A stretch of DNA of 10,311 bases from Bacteroidota bacterium. GTDB lineage: Bacteria > Bacteroidota > Bacteroidia > Chitinophagales > Chitinophagaceae. The notes beneath the pieces were generated by a model that was not told the DNA's origin, did no database searches, and saw only the letters and a list, made by a program, of their open reading frames with translations. Location of the stretch: the NCBI GenBank assembly GCA_023386855.1, contig JAEWIW010000240.1, forward strand, positions 1 to 10,311. Direction: 5' to 3'. Below are positions 1 to 8,193 of this stretch, piece by piece (the first letter of the stretch is position 1; each line of letters starts with the position of its first letter). A program made the position numbers and the translations under genes.

Positions 1-2326
1 GATCACTACCAAATCAGGAAAGGCAGGCAAATCGGGCTTCGAAGTGAATGTGTACAATGGTTTTAAATCCTTTGCCAGTCCTATTGATTATGTAACCGGT
101 GAACAACTTGCCGACCTGCGCAGGGAAGCTTATAAGAATGATAATGTTAATGGAGGCGTTGCCGTTTTCCGTGCAGAAGAAGAAGCCATGCTGAGCAGTG
201 GTAAATCAACCAACTGGATGGACCAGGTTACCGGTGCAGGAAGGCCTACACAAAACATACAGGTGGCATTCAATGGCGGAAATGATAAGACAAGAGTATT
301 CGTTAGTGGTAACCTCTTTAATGAAAAAGGTATCATCAATAATTCCGATTTCTTAAGAGGTACATTAAGAGCTAATATTCTTCAGAAGCTCGGAAAGCTA
401 ACCATTACCAGTAATACAAACCTTGGCGTGATCACCGGCAGGGGCGTATCAGGACCAAGTATCCTGTATCCCGCTACTATCGGTAACCCGCTTGCGCCGA
501 TCTACCAGGAAGATGGAAAATATTATACGATGTTGCTGGGCGTAGGTAATACACCATGGGCTAACCCTGTTGCCTATACGCAGTTGATCAAGAACCGTTA
601 TGTTGAACCGGTGATCAACAGTTCACTGGCACTGGAATATGCTATCCTTCCATCATTAAAAATTAAAACGCAGCTTGCTGGTGAACTGGATAGCTGGAAA
701 GAGAATTTTTATGTGCCCATACAGCTTTCTGCCAACCATGAAGAAAGTGGAAGGGTATCGAATGGTTATGCAAGGATATCCAACAACGTGAATTATAACT
801 GGATCAGTGAAACCACTGTATCATTCGACAAAACCTTCAATGCCATTCATAAAGTAAATGCTGTAGCCGGTTTCTCTGCACAGCAGAACCGCTGGGAATC
901 TGTTAGTGCATCAGCATCAGGATTTCCTTTCGATATATATGAATCATGGAACCTTGGCGCTGCAACAAGCGATGCACGTAAGCCTTCCAGCAACCTGCAG
1001 GAATGGACCATGAATTCTTATATCGGTCGTGTTACTTATACCTTCGATGAAAAATATATTGCCACTGCCAACTTCAGGGCTGATGGATCTTCCAGGTTTG
1101 GATCTAACAATAAATGGGGATTCTTCCCCAGTGCTGCTGTTGCCTGGAAAATGTCGGAAGAAGAATTCATCGATAACCTCGGTGTGTTTGATGACCTGAA
1201 GATCAGGGCCAGCTATGGTTTGGCAGGTAACGCGAATGCATTGGGAATTTATTCAACACAGGCAAGGATGTCGCCCGCTTCTTTTAACTGGAATGGTGTT
1301 GAAGCGCCGGGTTATTATCCAAGTCAATTGGCATACGATAACCTTAAATGGGAAACAACAAAGCAGTTCGACCTGGGTATTGATGCAGGCTTCTTTTCCA
1401 ACAGGCTTAATGTTTCGATCGATTACTATAAGAAGAACACTTACGATATCCTTCGACAGCTCCCGATCCTTGCTGTATCTGGCTTCCAGACAGGCTGGGC
1501 GAATATGGGAGACATGAAGAATTCCGGTGTTGAATTAGCATTGAGAGGGCTTGTAATAGATAAAAAATTAAAGTGGAATGCAGGACTGACGCTTGCCGGT
1601 AACAGGAATGAACTGACTTCACTGGGAGATGGAAGCATGCAGATTGGAACTTCACATTGGGTAGGCCAGCCTATCGGTATTGGTGCAAGGTATATGATCG
1701 AAAAGATCGGCATCTGGCAGGAAAAAGATGCGGCTGAAGCAGCAGCTTATAATGCAAAGCCCGGTGATGTAAGATACCGAGATCTTAACGATGATAAAAA
1801 GATCGATAACAATGACCGCGCATTCCATGGCAACCTTACTCCGAAGTTTTATGGATCATTAAGCAATGATCTTGTTTACGGGAACCTCGACATGAACGTA
1901 TTCTTTACGTTTGAAAAAGGAAGGACTGTGTATAATGGCCTCAATTATAAATTGCTTGCCGGTGATGGTTATGATAACCATCGTAAAGAGATCCTTGAGC
2001 GCTGGACACCAGATAATCCAACCAATAAATATCCAAGGGCAGCATTGGGGTATTCCAACAGGTCGAGCATGCCTTCAACAGAATTTTTGGAGAACGCAGA
2101 TTTCATCAAACTGAAATCTTTGACCATCGGGTACACTTTCCCTTCACTGTTACAGGAAAAGATCGGCAGTTCAAATATCAGGCTGTATGTATCGGGAGTA
2201 AATCTTTTGACCTTTACTAAATATACAGGAATGGATCCTGAAGATGGTGACTATGGCAATACCAGTCGTGCCGCTCCTTATCCTATTACACGCACAATCC
2301 TTGTTGGTTTAAACGTAAAATTCTAA
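1..2326 (+). CDS. SusC-like TonB-dependent outer-membrane transporter, 5' partial
   Basis: The reading frame is open from the first base (first full codon at 2) to TAA at 2324-2326, giving about 774 residues. The family is usually about 1000 residues, so roughly the first 230 (signal peptide, carboxypeptidase-regulatory-like domain, TonB box, most of the plug) lie upstream. The first visible residues, ITTKSGKAGKSGFEV, match the end of the plug, where SusC proteins carry a VIIITTKKG-type motif. Family barrel motifs follow: RADGSSRFGSNNKWGFFPS from about 1076, DLKIRASYGLAGN near 1195, KWETTKQFDLGID near 1348, and an acidic Asp/Asn-rich loop (DLNDDKKIDNND) from 1781. The protein ends in NVKF; a terminal aromatic residue is the usual outer-membrane insertion signal. 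A GTG at 44 could be taken as a start, but the upstream frame is clearly coding, so it is internal. The role is TonB-powered import of oligosaccharides bound by the SusD partner encoded 25 bp downstream. The alpha-galactoside substrate is inferred from the neighbours. Confidence 0.95.
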   Translation, partial: ITTKSGKAGKSGFEVNVYNGFKSFASPIDYVTGEQLADLRREAYKNDNVNGGVAVFRAEEEAMLSSGKSTNWMDQVTGAGRPTQNIQVAFNGGNDKTRVFVSGNLFNEKGIINNSDFLRGTLRANILQKLGKLTITSNTNLGVITGRGVSGPSILYPATIGNPLAPIYQEDGKYYTMLLGVGNTPWANPVAYTQLIKNRYVEPVINSSLALEYAILPSLKIKTQLAGELDSWKENFYVPIQLSANHEESGRVSNGYARISNNVNYNWISETTVSFDKTFNAIHKVNAVAGFSAQQNRWESVSASASGFPFDIYESWNLGAATSDARKPSSNLQEWTMNSYIGRVTYTFDEKYIATANFRADGSSRFGSNNKWGFFPSAAVAWKMSEEEFIDNLGVFDDLKIRASYGLAGNANALGIYSTQARMSPASFNWNGVEAPGYYPSQLAYDNLKWETTKQFDLGIDAGFFSNRLNVSIDYYKKNTYDILRQLPILAVSGFQTGWANMGDMKNSGVELALRGLVIDKKLKWNAGLTLAGNRNELTSLGDGSMQIGTSHWVGQPIGIGARYMIEKIGIWQEKDAAEAAAYNAKPGDVRYRDLNDDKKIDNNDRAFHGNLTPKFYGSLSNDLVYGNLDMNVFFTFEKGRTVYNGLNYKLLAGDGYDNHRKEILERWTPDNPTNKYPRAALGYSNRSSMPSTEFLENADFIKLKSLTIGYTFPSLLQEKIGSSNIRLYVSGVNLLTFTKYTGMDPEDGDYGNTSRAAPYPITRTILVGLNVKF

Positions 2327-2351
2327 TCAATCATTCTTTCAAAATAATTAT

Positions 2352-3887
2352 ATGAACAGGTTCAAATATATACTGCTGCTCATCACTATCATCACTGCGG
2401 CATCCTGTAGCAAAAGCTTTTTGGAGGAAGATCCAAAAACATTTTTAACGCCCGATAATTTTTATAAAACTGAAGCCGACCTGCAGATGGGGCTTAACGC
2501 CGTGTACCGTGCTCCGCAGGACAGGTACTCCGGGATGTGGGGAGCGCCAAACTGGTTTGGATGGGCTACCGACCTTGGTGAGTTAACTCCTGCCAATGGC
2601 CATGCTTACCATAACCAGCTGGCTTTTTTAAGATCCGACTTCAATGCATCCTCTTCGATGCCATGGGATTTCTGGGATTATATGTACAGGCATATCCGCG
2701 ACATCAATTTTCTTTTAAAGGCTATACCGAATGTTGAAGCAAGCGATGTGGTGAAAACCAGGATAGAAGCGCAGGCCAGGGCATGGAGAGCACATATCTA
2801 TTTTGATGGTGTAAGGTTGTATGGTGGTATTCCCATCATCCTTGAACCCATCTCTGATCTAAAAGTGTTGAACAGTCTTAAGCGTTCAAGCATTGCAGAA
2901 GTGTATGATGTGATCGTATCAGATCTTAACTATGCGAAGGATAACCTTCCCAATGAATGGACCGATGCAAAAGATAAGGGAAGGGTTACCGCAGGTGCGA
3001 GTGCAGCCATGCTTGCAAGAGTGTACATGACGATGGCAGGGTATCCTTTGCGCAATACTGATAAATGGAACGATGCAAGAACAGTGTTGAAAGAATTCAT
3101 TGTAGATAAAAAATATGGTTCACAATATGGACTGTTCAATTCATACAGCGAGGCATTCCAGGAAGAAAATATCCCTGGTATGGAAAGCGTGTGGACAGTG
3201 AATTTCACCAGGGGAACATTCGGACAGGGAAGTGATGTGCACACCAACTTTGCTCCACTGGAACTTTACTATGATTCAAGGGCAGGTTTATCGCGCGGGG
3301 GCGGATGGAGCAATGAATTGCCCACCGATGCCTTCCTGGCTTCCTATGATAAGGTGAATGATGAACGTTATGCATTTACTTACTGGAATTCCACGGCGGA
3401 TTTTCCTGATGAATATGCTGATATCAATAACAGTGCAACAGGACCAGTTGTATTTGCAAAGCCGCATGTTGCGAAATTCCGTGAGAAAACTCCGAACGAT
3501 AACTCTCAAAGAACAGGTATTGACCATTATATCATCCGTTATGCCGATGTGTTGCTGATGTATGCTGAAACATTGAATGAGTTGGGTGATAACAATGCCT
3601 ATACTTACCTGAACATGGTAAGAAAAAGGGCAGGCCTCGATGATTTCGAACCCACCAGCCAGCAGGCTTTCCGCGATCATATGCTGATAGAGCGTGGATG
3701 GGAACTGGCTTTCGAAGGTGAGCGCCGGTTTGACCTGTTGAGAACAGGAACTTATTACAGCAGGGTAAAAGCCTGGAATCCACAGGCAGGAGCCAATATC
3801 ATTGAAGGCAAGCACGAATTGTGGCCTATTCCACAAAGAGAGATCGATATCAATAAAAACCTATTGCCCAACAACCCGGGGTATTAA
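2352..3887 (+). CDS. SusD/RagB-like surface glycan-binding lipoprotein
   Basis: This complete 511-residue protein has the usual SusD length. It starts with a lipoprotein signal: basic MNRFK, a hydrophobic run, then lipobox AAS-C with the lipidated Cys at residue 19. The SKSFLEED sequence after it is acidic, as expected for a surface-exported Bacteroidota lipoprotein. Family hallmarks in order are TPDNFYKTEADLQMGLNAVY (N-terminal TPR-like region), EAQARAWRAHIYFDGVRLYG with GGIPII, RYADVLLMYAETLNELG, KRAGLDDF, ERGWELAFEGERRFDLLRTG, LWPIPQREIDIN and a C-terminal NNPGY. The protein caps the SusC barrel and delivers glycan to it. The ATG at 2352 is chosen because it directly precedes the signal peptide; no Shine-Dalgarno sequence precedes it, which is normal in this phylum. 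It lies 25 bp after susC and 14 bp before the alpha-galactosidase gene. Family assignment is very secure; the ligand (an alpha-galactoside) is inferred from context. Confidence 0.96.
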   Translation: MNRFKYILLLITIITAASCSKSFLEEDPKTFLTPDNFYKTEADLQMGLNAVYRAPQDRYSGMWGAPNWFGWATDLGELTPANGHAYHNQLAFLRSDFNASSSMPWDFWDYMYRHIRDINFLLKAIPNVEASDVVKTRIEAQARAWRAHIYFDGVRLYGGIPIILEPISDLKVLNSLKRSSIAEVYDVIVSDLNYAKDNLPNEWTDAKDKGRVTAGASAAMLARVYMTMAGYPLRNTDKWNDARTVLKEFIVDKKYGSQYGLFNSYSEAFQEENIPGMESVWTVNFTRGTFGQGSDVHTNFAPLELYYDSRAGLSRGGGWSNELPTDAFLASYDKVNDERYAFTYWNSTADFPDEYADINNSATGPVVFAKPHVAKFREKTPNDNSQRTGIDHYIIRYADVLLMYAETLNELGDNNAYTYLNMVRKRAGLDDFEPTSQQAFRDHMLIERGWELAFEGERRFDLLRTGTYYSRVKAWNPQAGANIIEGKHELWPIPQREIDINKNLLPNNPGY

Positions 3888-3901
3888 GAAATTTATAAGC
3901 T

Positions 3902-6100
3902 ATGAAGTTGAACAGAACATTAAGCGCTTTATTAATAGCATGTATCCTTTCCTTCTTTAACCATGAAGCTAGATCGCAGGCAGTGATCAGTGAAGTGGAC
4001 CAGCCAAAAGGATGGGTCATACAAACTAAATCATCTGCCTACCAGCTGGTCATTGATGCAAAGGGAAATATTATCCCGGCCTATTATGGTTCTGCAGCGC
4101 AGGCCGATGCATTAAAGCCTAATGCGGTTTGGAACCGTGATGTGCATGAAGTGCCCGTGCGTGGAGGATTTCCCGGGAAGACGCCTGCTATTGAAGTAGT
4201 CTTCAAAGATAATGTAAGGGATATCGAGCTTGAGTTTGTAAAAGCTGAACAAACCGAAATTGAAGGAAGGAAAACTTTGAAGATCGTTCAGAAAGATAAG
4301 TTCTACCCATTACAGGTTGAATCCTATATCCGTGTTATTGATGACAAGGATATACTGGAAAAATGGATCGTACTAACGAACACGGATAAGCGCAATTCAA
4401 TCACTGTTGAAAATATGCAGTCGGGCAGTATCATGCTACCCAAAGATGAGTACATGTTAACGCATCTAGCCGGTAAATGGGGATATGAATTCCAGTTGCA
4501 GCAGACCGCATTAACGCCGGGTGTAAAATCACTGGAAGCAGTTGATTTCAAATCCTTCACTAACCCTGCATGGTTCATGGTCAGGCCTGCATCTGAAAAG
4601 GATCCCTTCCATGGCCCGGCCTGGTTTGGTTCAATTGAATACAGTGGTAACTGGAGAATTGATTTCAACAAATTCTTTGATGGCGGATTGCAGGTAGTGT
4701 CAGGTATCAATTTCTGGGATACACGCTGGAATCTAAAAGCCGGTCAGTCTTTCACTACACCAAAATTCATTGTGGGCTATACAAATGAAGGATCAGAGCG
4801 TGCGGCACAGCAGCTGCAGGCCTATGTAAGGAAAGAACTGTTACCAGAACAGCATCGCAATGATCTTCGCCCTATTTTGTATAACAGCTGGTATGCAACC
4901 GCTTTCAATGTAAATGAAGAGCAGCAATTAAAACTTGCGGCTACAGCAAAGGAAATTGGAGTGGAATTATTCGTGATCGATGATGGCTGGTTCAAGGGAA
5001 GGCTGAATGATCATGCAGGACTGGGCGACTGGGATGTAGATAAGAAAAAGTTCCCCAATGGCCTCGGGCCCATGATCAAAAAGATCAATGATATGGGAAT
5101 GGATTTCGGTATCTGGATCGAACCTGAAATGGTGAACCCCAATAGTGATCTTTACCGTGCGCATCCCGACTGGGTATTTCATTTTCCCAACCGTACACGC
5201 AATGAAGGACGTTACCAGTTGATGCTCAACCTGGCCAGGGAAGATGTATATCAATACTTATTGAAAAGTTTCAGCAAGCTCCTGAAAGAAAACAATATCA
5301 GCTTTATCAAGTGGGATCATAACAGAACCTTATCCGAGCCAGGATGGCCTGCAGTGGATGCAGCAACACAGCGTGAAGTAAGGATCAGGTATATTGAAAA
5401 CCTTTACAGGCTGGTGGATGAATTAAAGAAGCAATTTCCAGATGTATGGTTTGAAACCTGCTCCAGTGGCGGCGGAAGGGCTGATTACGGAATGCTGGCC
5501 AGGATGGACCAGGCATGGGCGAGTGATAACACGGATCCTGTCAGCCGCTTGTTCATTCAATATGGCTACCTCAGCATGCTACCTGCCAACACCATGGTAT
5601 CATGGGTTACTTCCGAAAACTGGTTCCATGAATCAACGCTGGATTATAAATTTGATGTCAGCATGAGCGGCGTTCTCGGTATTGGAAATGACCTTTCGAA
5701 ATGGAATGAAAAAGAAATAGCGATCGCAAAGAACAAGATCAGTTTGTATAAAAAGATAAGACCCCTGGTACAGCAGGGTGTTGCTACCAGGCTGGTTTCA
5801 CCTTTCGAAGAAAACAGGAGTGCTGTGCAGTACACTTCAGAAGCTAAAACAGATGCTGTGTTGTTCTGTTATAACCTTGCGTATTACCTGCCTTCTTCCA
5901 AGCTGGATACCAGGGCAAGCCAGGTGCTGAAATTAAAAGGATTGGATCCTGAAAAGAAGTATACCATTACCAAAGAAGGAGTTGAAGATGCAAAGCAGGA
6001 TAAGCAATCCTATACAGGTGAATACCTGATGAATATTGGCATTTCATGGCCGGTATATGGTTCTTATAAAAGTATGGTATTAACCCTTCATCAAAATTAA
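3902..6100 (+). CDS. Secreted GH36 alpha-galactosidase
   Basis: This 732-residue retaining alpha-galactosidase (EC 3.2.1.22) has the length of bacterial GH36 enzymes (about 730). It should release terminal alpha-linked galactose from melibiose/raffinose-type oligosaccharides or galactomannan side chains. The N-terminal 280 or so residues form the beta-supersandwich domain (KGWVIQTKSSAYQLVIDAKG). The (beta/alpha)8 domain starts near RPILYNSWYATAFNVNEEQQ. Visible active-site elements are DDGWF (D360-D361), IWIEPEM (W405, E407), KWDHN (nucleophile D472), CSSGGGR (C520-R526) and SDNTD (acid/base D542). Roles are assigned by analogy with characterised bacterial GH36 enzymes. A small beta domain ends the protein. 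The N-terminus (MKLNRT, then a hydrophobic stretch to about residue 19, then EARSQA) looks like a signal peptidase I signal, cleaved near residues 25-27, so the enzyme is probably periplasmic. LIAC at residues 11-14 resembles a lipobox, but it sits inside the hydrophobic core and is less likely to be used. The gene lies 14 bp after susD and 8 bp before galM. GH36 also contains alpha-N-acetylgalactosaminidases, so exact specificity is not proven. Confidence 0.95.
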   Translation: MKLNRTLSALLIACILSFFNHEARSQAVISEVDQPKGWVIQTKSSAYQLVIDAKGNIIPAYYGSAAQADALKPNAVWNRDVHEVPVRGGFPGKTPAIEVVFKDNVRDIELEFVKAEQTEIEGRKTLKIVQKDKFYPLQVESYIRVIDDKDILEKWIVLTNTDKRNSITVENMQSGSIMLPKDEYMLTHLAGKWGYEFQLQQTALTPGVKSLEAVDFKSFTNPAWFMVRPASEKDPFHGPAWFGSIEYSGNWRIDFNKFFDGGLQVVSGINFWDTRWNLKAGQSFTTPKFIVGYTNEGSERAAQQLQAYVRKELLPEQHRNDLRPILYNSWYATAFNVNEEQQLKLAATAKEIGVELFVIDDGWFKGRLNDHAGLGDWDVDKKKFPNGLGPMIKKINDMGMDFGIWIEPEMVNPNSDLYRAHPDWVFHFPNRTRNEGRYQLMLNLAREDVYQYLLKSFSKLLKENNISFIKWDHNRTLSEPGWPAVDAATQREVRIRYIENLYRLVDELKKQFPDVWFETCSSGGGRADYGMLARMDQAWASDNTDPVSRLFIQYGYLSMLPANTMVSWVTSENWFHESTLDYKFDVSMSGVLGIGNDLSKWNEKEIAIAKNKISLYKKIRPLVQQGVATRLVSPFEENRSAVQYTSEAKTDAVLFCYNLAYYLPSSKLDTRASQVLKLKGLDPEKKYTITKEGVEDAKQDKQSYTGEYLMNIGISWPVYGSYKSMVLTLHQN

Positions 6101-6108
6101 AGCTGAAG

Positions 6109-7158
6109 ATGCTCAACCTATCGAAGGAAAAATTTGGTAGCATTGATGGCCAGGATATTTCTCTCTACAGGCTTTCCAATGAAGCAATTGACATCATGAT
6201 ATCCAATTATGGATGTACTATCGTGGAGGTCAATATGCCCGACAGGAATGGTGTTAAGAGAAATATCGTGGCGGGTTATCCAAACCTTGAAGGGTATATC
6301 AATGATGAAATTTATGCAGGGGCAGTGGTTGGCCGTTATGCCAACCGCATTGCCTTTGGCAAATTTTCACTCGATGGAAAAGCATACCGGCTTCCGGTCA
6401 ATAATGGAAATAACCATTTGCATGGAGGAATTAAAGGCTTTAATAAAAAGGTATGGAAGGTTGAACAGGAACAGTGCACAGGAGAAAAAGCCTGGATCAA
6501 ATTTTCCTATATTAGTGCAGATGGAGAAGAAGGTTACCCAGGGGAACTCCATGTAAGTGTTGAAATGACACTTGATAATGCAAGCCAGTTATCGATTAAA
6601 TATTCTGCTACAACGGATAAAACTACCATCGTAAACCTTACCAATCATTCCTATTTCAATCTTTCAGGCTTTACGCAACCCACCATACTGGAGCATGTAT
6701 TGAAAATGGAAGCCAGTGCGTATACAATCAAGGATGGTAATAATATTCCTACCGGCCAAATTGTACCGGTTAAAGGCACCCCGCTTGATTTTACACAGTT
6801 CGAATCAATTGGTTCAAGGATCAGCGAATTGAAAGCCGATAAAGGGTATGATCATAATTTCGTGCTGGAAAATAATGCAAGCGTAAAAAAAGCCGCAACA
6901 CTCAGTGATCCTTTATCGGGAAGAGTATTGGAAGTATATACCGACCGCCCGGGGATCCAGTTGTATACGGCCAACTGGTGGGATGGTTCAATTACAGGCC
7001 GGCAGCAGGTTCCATATGTTCAGTATGGAGCAGTTGCACTGGAAACGCAGGCATATCCTGATTCCCCCAATCACCCGGATTTCCCCAGCGTTGTATTAAA
7101 ACCCGGTGAGCAATATTGTACCAAAACAATATTTAAATTTTTTGTGAAACCGGGTTAA
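6109..7158 (+). CDS. galM: Aldose 1-epimerase (galactose mutarotase)
   Basis: This 349-residue protein matches the family's length and motif order. GRYANRI is followed by NNGNNHLHGG (H103 and H105 in the sugar-binding pocket), then NLTNHSYFNLSG (H180, expected catalytic acid), GYDHNF (D248, substrate binding), GIQLYTANW and LETQAYPDSPNHP (E312, expected catalytic base). The assignments follow characterised bacterial GalM proteins. It interconverts the alpha and beta anomers of galactose or glucose. Retaining GH36 enzymes release alpha-galactose, which is the form galactokinase uses; the mutarotase equilibrates whatever mixture is imported. The start MLNLSKEKFGS shows no signal peptide, so a cytoplasmic location is inferred, in contrast to the exported enzyme encoded 8 bp upstream. 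The very short gap indicates co-transcription. No galactokinase or uridylyltransferase gene is in the window, so these would have to be elsewhere. Family call is secure; whether it prefers galactose over glucose is inferred from context. Confidence 0.95.
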   Translation: MLNLSKEKFGSIDGQDISLYRLSNEAIDIMISNYGCTIVEVNMPDRNGVKRNIVAGYPNLEGYINDEIYAGAVVGRYANRIAFGKFSLDGKAYRLPVNNGNNHLHGGIKGFNKKVWKVEQEQCTGEKAWIKFSYISADGEEGYPGELHVSVEMTLDNASQLSIKYSATTDKTTIVNLTNHSYFNLSGFTQPTILEHVLKMEASAYTIKDGNNIPTGQIVPVKGTPLDFTQFESIGSRISELKADKGYDHNFVLENNASVKKAATLSDPLSGRVLEVYTDRPGIQLYTANWWDGSITGRQQVPYVQYGAVALETQAYPDSPNHPDFPSVVLKPGEQYCTKTIFKFFVKPG

Positions 7159-7186
7159 CCAAATGCGACTGATCATTACATTTGGT
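7158..7186. promoter_or_regulatory. Inverted repeat at the galM/araC-type junction
   Basis: The arms ACCAAATG (7158-7165) and CATTTGGT (7179-7186) are perfect reverse complements of 8 bp, separated by 13 bases. The palindrome TGATCA (7170-7175) lies almost exactly at the centre. The element starts at the last base of the galM stop codon and ends one base before the ATG of the regulator gene. There is no T-run after the 3' arm, so it does not look like a standard intrinsic terminator. It could be a protein-binding site, an mRNA hairpin that masks the translation start of the regulator, or an mRNA-processing/stability element. The symmetry is seen directly; any function is inference. Confidence 0.5.
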
Positions 7187-7187
7187 A

Positions 7188-8102
7188 ATGTCCTATAACA
7201 GCGAATCACATAACAGGAAAAAAGATGGGTTTAACGGGCAGCGGGCCATTGTGCTGCCGAGCAAGATCATCAAGTATTGTGCTGAAAATCCATTAACGCG
7301 CAACCTGTTCATTACCGATATAGGATTTTATCCGAAAGCTAAATTTCATTTCCGCGAAAGAAGTGGTGGCATTTCCCAGCATATACTCATCTACTGCACC
7401 GATGGTGCGGGGCAGTTGAAACTCATGGGGCAGGAAATTCCTGTGAGCAGGGGCGAACTGATCGTCATTCCTGCAAACCATGCGCATCAATATGAATCAG
7501 CCGAAGAGAATCCCTGGTCGATTTACTGGTTACATATTAAAGGCAATCTTGCCGATGATTTTGTTGAAATGGTAACGAAGGGCAAAACATCATTTAACAC
7601 CACGGTAAAATTTTCCGAAGAAAGGATCCGGATGTTTAATATCATGTATTCAACACTGGAACATGGATATAGCGCCGATAACCTGGGCTTCATCAATATG
7701 ACGCTCTGGTATTTCCTTTCATCTTTTGCATATCCTGAAGCTTTCCTGCAACCTTACAGCGTTACTGAAAAAGACGCCATTGATATCAGTATTGAATTCA
7801 TGCAACAGAACCTCGACATGGCTTTGACGCTTAATGAACTTGCTGCAGAAGTGCATATTTCCCCTTCGCATTATTCATCATTGTTCCGCAAGAAAACCGG
7901 TTATCCTCCGCTGGAATATTTCAACCATATCAAGATCCAGAAAGCCTGCCAGTACCTTCAATTCACCAACCTGCAGGTAAAGGAAATTGCTTACAAGTTA
8001 GGCATCAATGATCCCAGTTATTTTTCACGGTTCTTCACCAATGTAATGGGTCAATCGCCTAATGATTACCGTTCAAGGAAAACGAATCCCGGCAAAAAAT
8101 AA
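7188..8102 (+). CDS. AraC-family transcriptional regulator with cupin-like sensor domain
   Basis: This is a 304-residue, two-domain cytoplasmic transcription factor. The N-terminal half (about residues 25-160) resembles the AraC ligand-binding cupin domain: HILIYCTDGAGQLKLMGQE, a GELIVIPANHAHQYE segment with H98 and H100, and WSIYWLHIKG. The C-terminal approximately 100 residues are a typical AraC DNA-binding domain with two helix-turn-helices: LNELAAEVHISPSHYSSLFR (from about residue 215) and LQVKEIAYKLGINDPSYFSR (from residue 262), followed by FTNVMGQSPNDYR. The frame is open to a TTG at 7182, but the ATG at 7188 is the more credible start. The gene follows galM by 29 bp, in a gap filled by an inverted repeat. 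From its position it probably activates the transport and alpha-galactosidase genes in response to a sugar such as galactose or melibiose; this is inference. It is not an ECF sigma/anti-sigma pair or a hybrid two-component system, which are the other frequent PUL regulators. Confidence 0.93.
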   Translation: MSYNSESHNRKKDGFNGQRAIVLPSKIIKYCAENPLTRNLFITDIGFYPKAKFHFRERSGGISQHILIYCTDGAGQLKLMGQEIPVSRGELIVIPANHAHQYESAEENPWSIYWLHIKGNLADDFVEMVTKGKTSFNTTVKFSEERIRMFNIMYSTLEHGYSADNLGFINMTLWYFLSSFAYPEAFLQPYSVTEKDAIDISIEFMQQNLDMALTLNELAAEVHISPSHYSSLFRKKTGYPPLEYFNHIKIQKACQYLQFTNLQVKEIAYKLGINDPSYFSRFFTNVMGQSPNDYRSRKTNPGKK

Positions 8103-8193
8103 AATAGTCCATGCCGATCGTGATATATACCAATTATCTTAATCATCAATTGCACATCTTTAGGATTCAGCTTTCACTATATAAAGTTTTAGA
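8103..8193. other. Intergenic gap before the DUF5107/TPR gene
   Basis: This 91-bp AT-rich gap is the largest non-coding stretch in the window, so it is the best visible place for a separate promoter. I see no convincing Bacteroidota promoter of the TTTG (-33)/TAnnTTTG (-7) type and no GC-rich hairpin followed by a T-run. A TTG at 8150-8152 and a weak TAAAGTTT (8182-8189) have about the right relation, but the latter nearly touches the start codon at 8194. A short repeat, CAATT (8131-8135) with AATTG (8148-8152), is too weak to interpret in AT-rich DNA. The downstream gene may be transcribed from here or by read-through. Confidence 0.3.

Noticed and set aside
44..46. GTG as the start codon of the first gene
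   Set aside because: The frame is open back to base 2 and encodes the conserved end of the SusC plug domain, so the gene begins upstream of the window.
3288..3836. A 182-codon open frame on the - strand inside the SusD gene
   Set aside because: It lies wholly antisense to a well-supported SusD gene, and its translation is Cys/Ile-rich without a recognisable domain. It is a shadow of the coding strand.
3935..3943. Lipobox-like LIAC (codons 11-14, 3932-3943) making the GH36 enzyme a lipoprotein
   Set aside because: The hydrophobic stretch continues past the Cys to about residue 19 and the Cys is very early. A signal peptidase I site near EARSQA fits better, though this is not decisive.
7182..7184. 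TTG as the start of the AraC-type regulator
   Set aside because: An ATG two codons later (7188) is the stronger start, and the TTG lies inside the inverted-repeat arm. The two extra residues match no domain.
7158..7186. Intrinsic terminator after galM
   Set aside because: The stem is AT-rich with a long loop and no following T-run, and a same-strand gene begins within two bases. Termination is not supported.
8131..8152. CAATT/AATTG inverted repeat in the gap before the DUF5107/TPR gene
   Set aside because: Five-base arms in AT-rich DNA are expected by chance, and the spacing and inner bases show no further symmetry.
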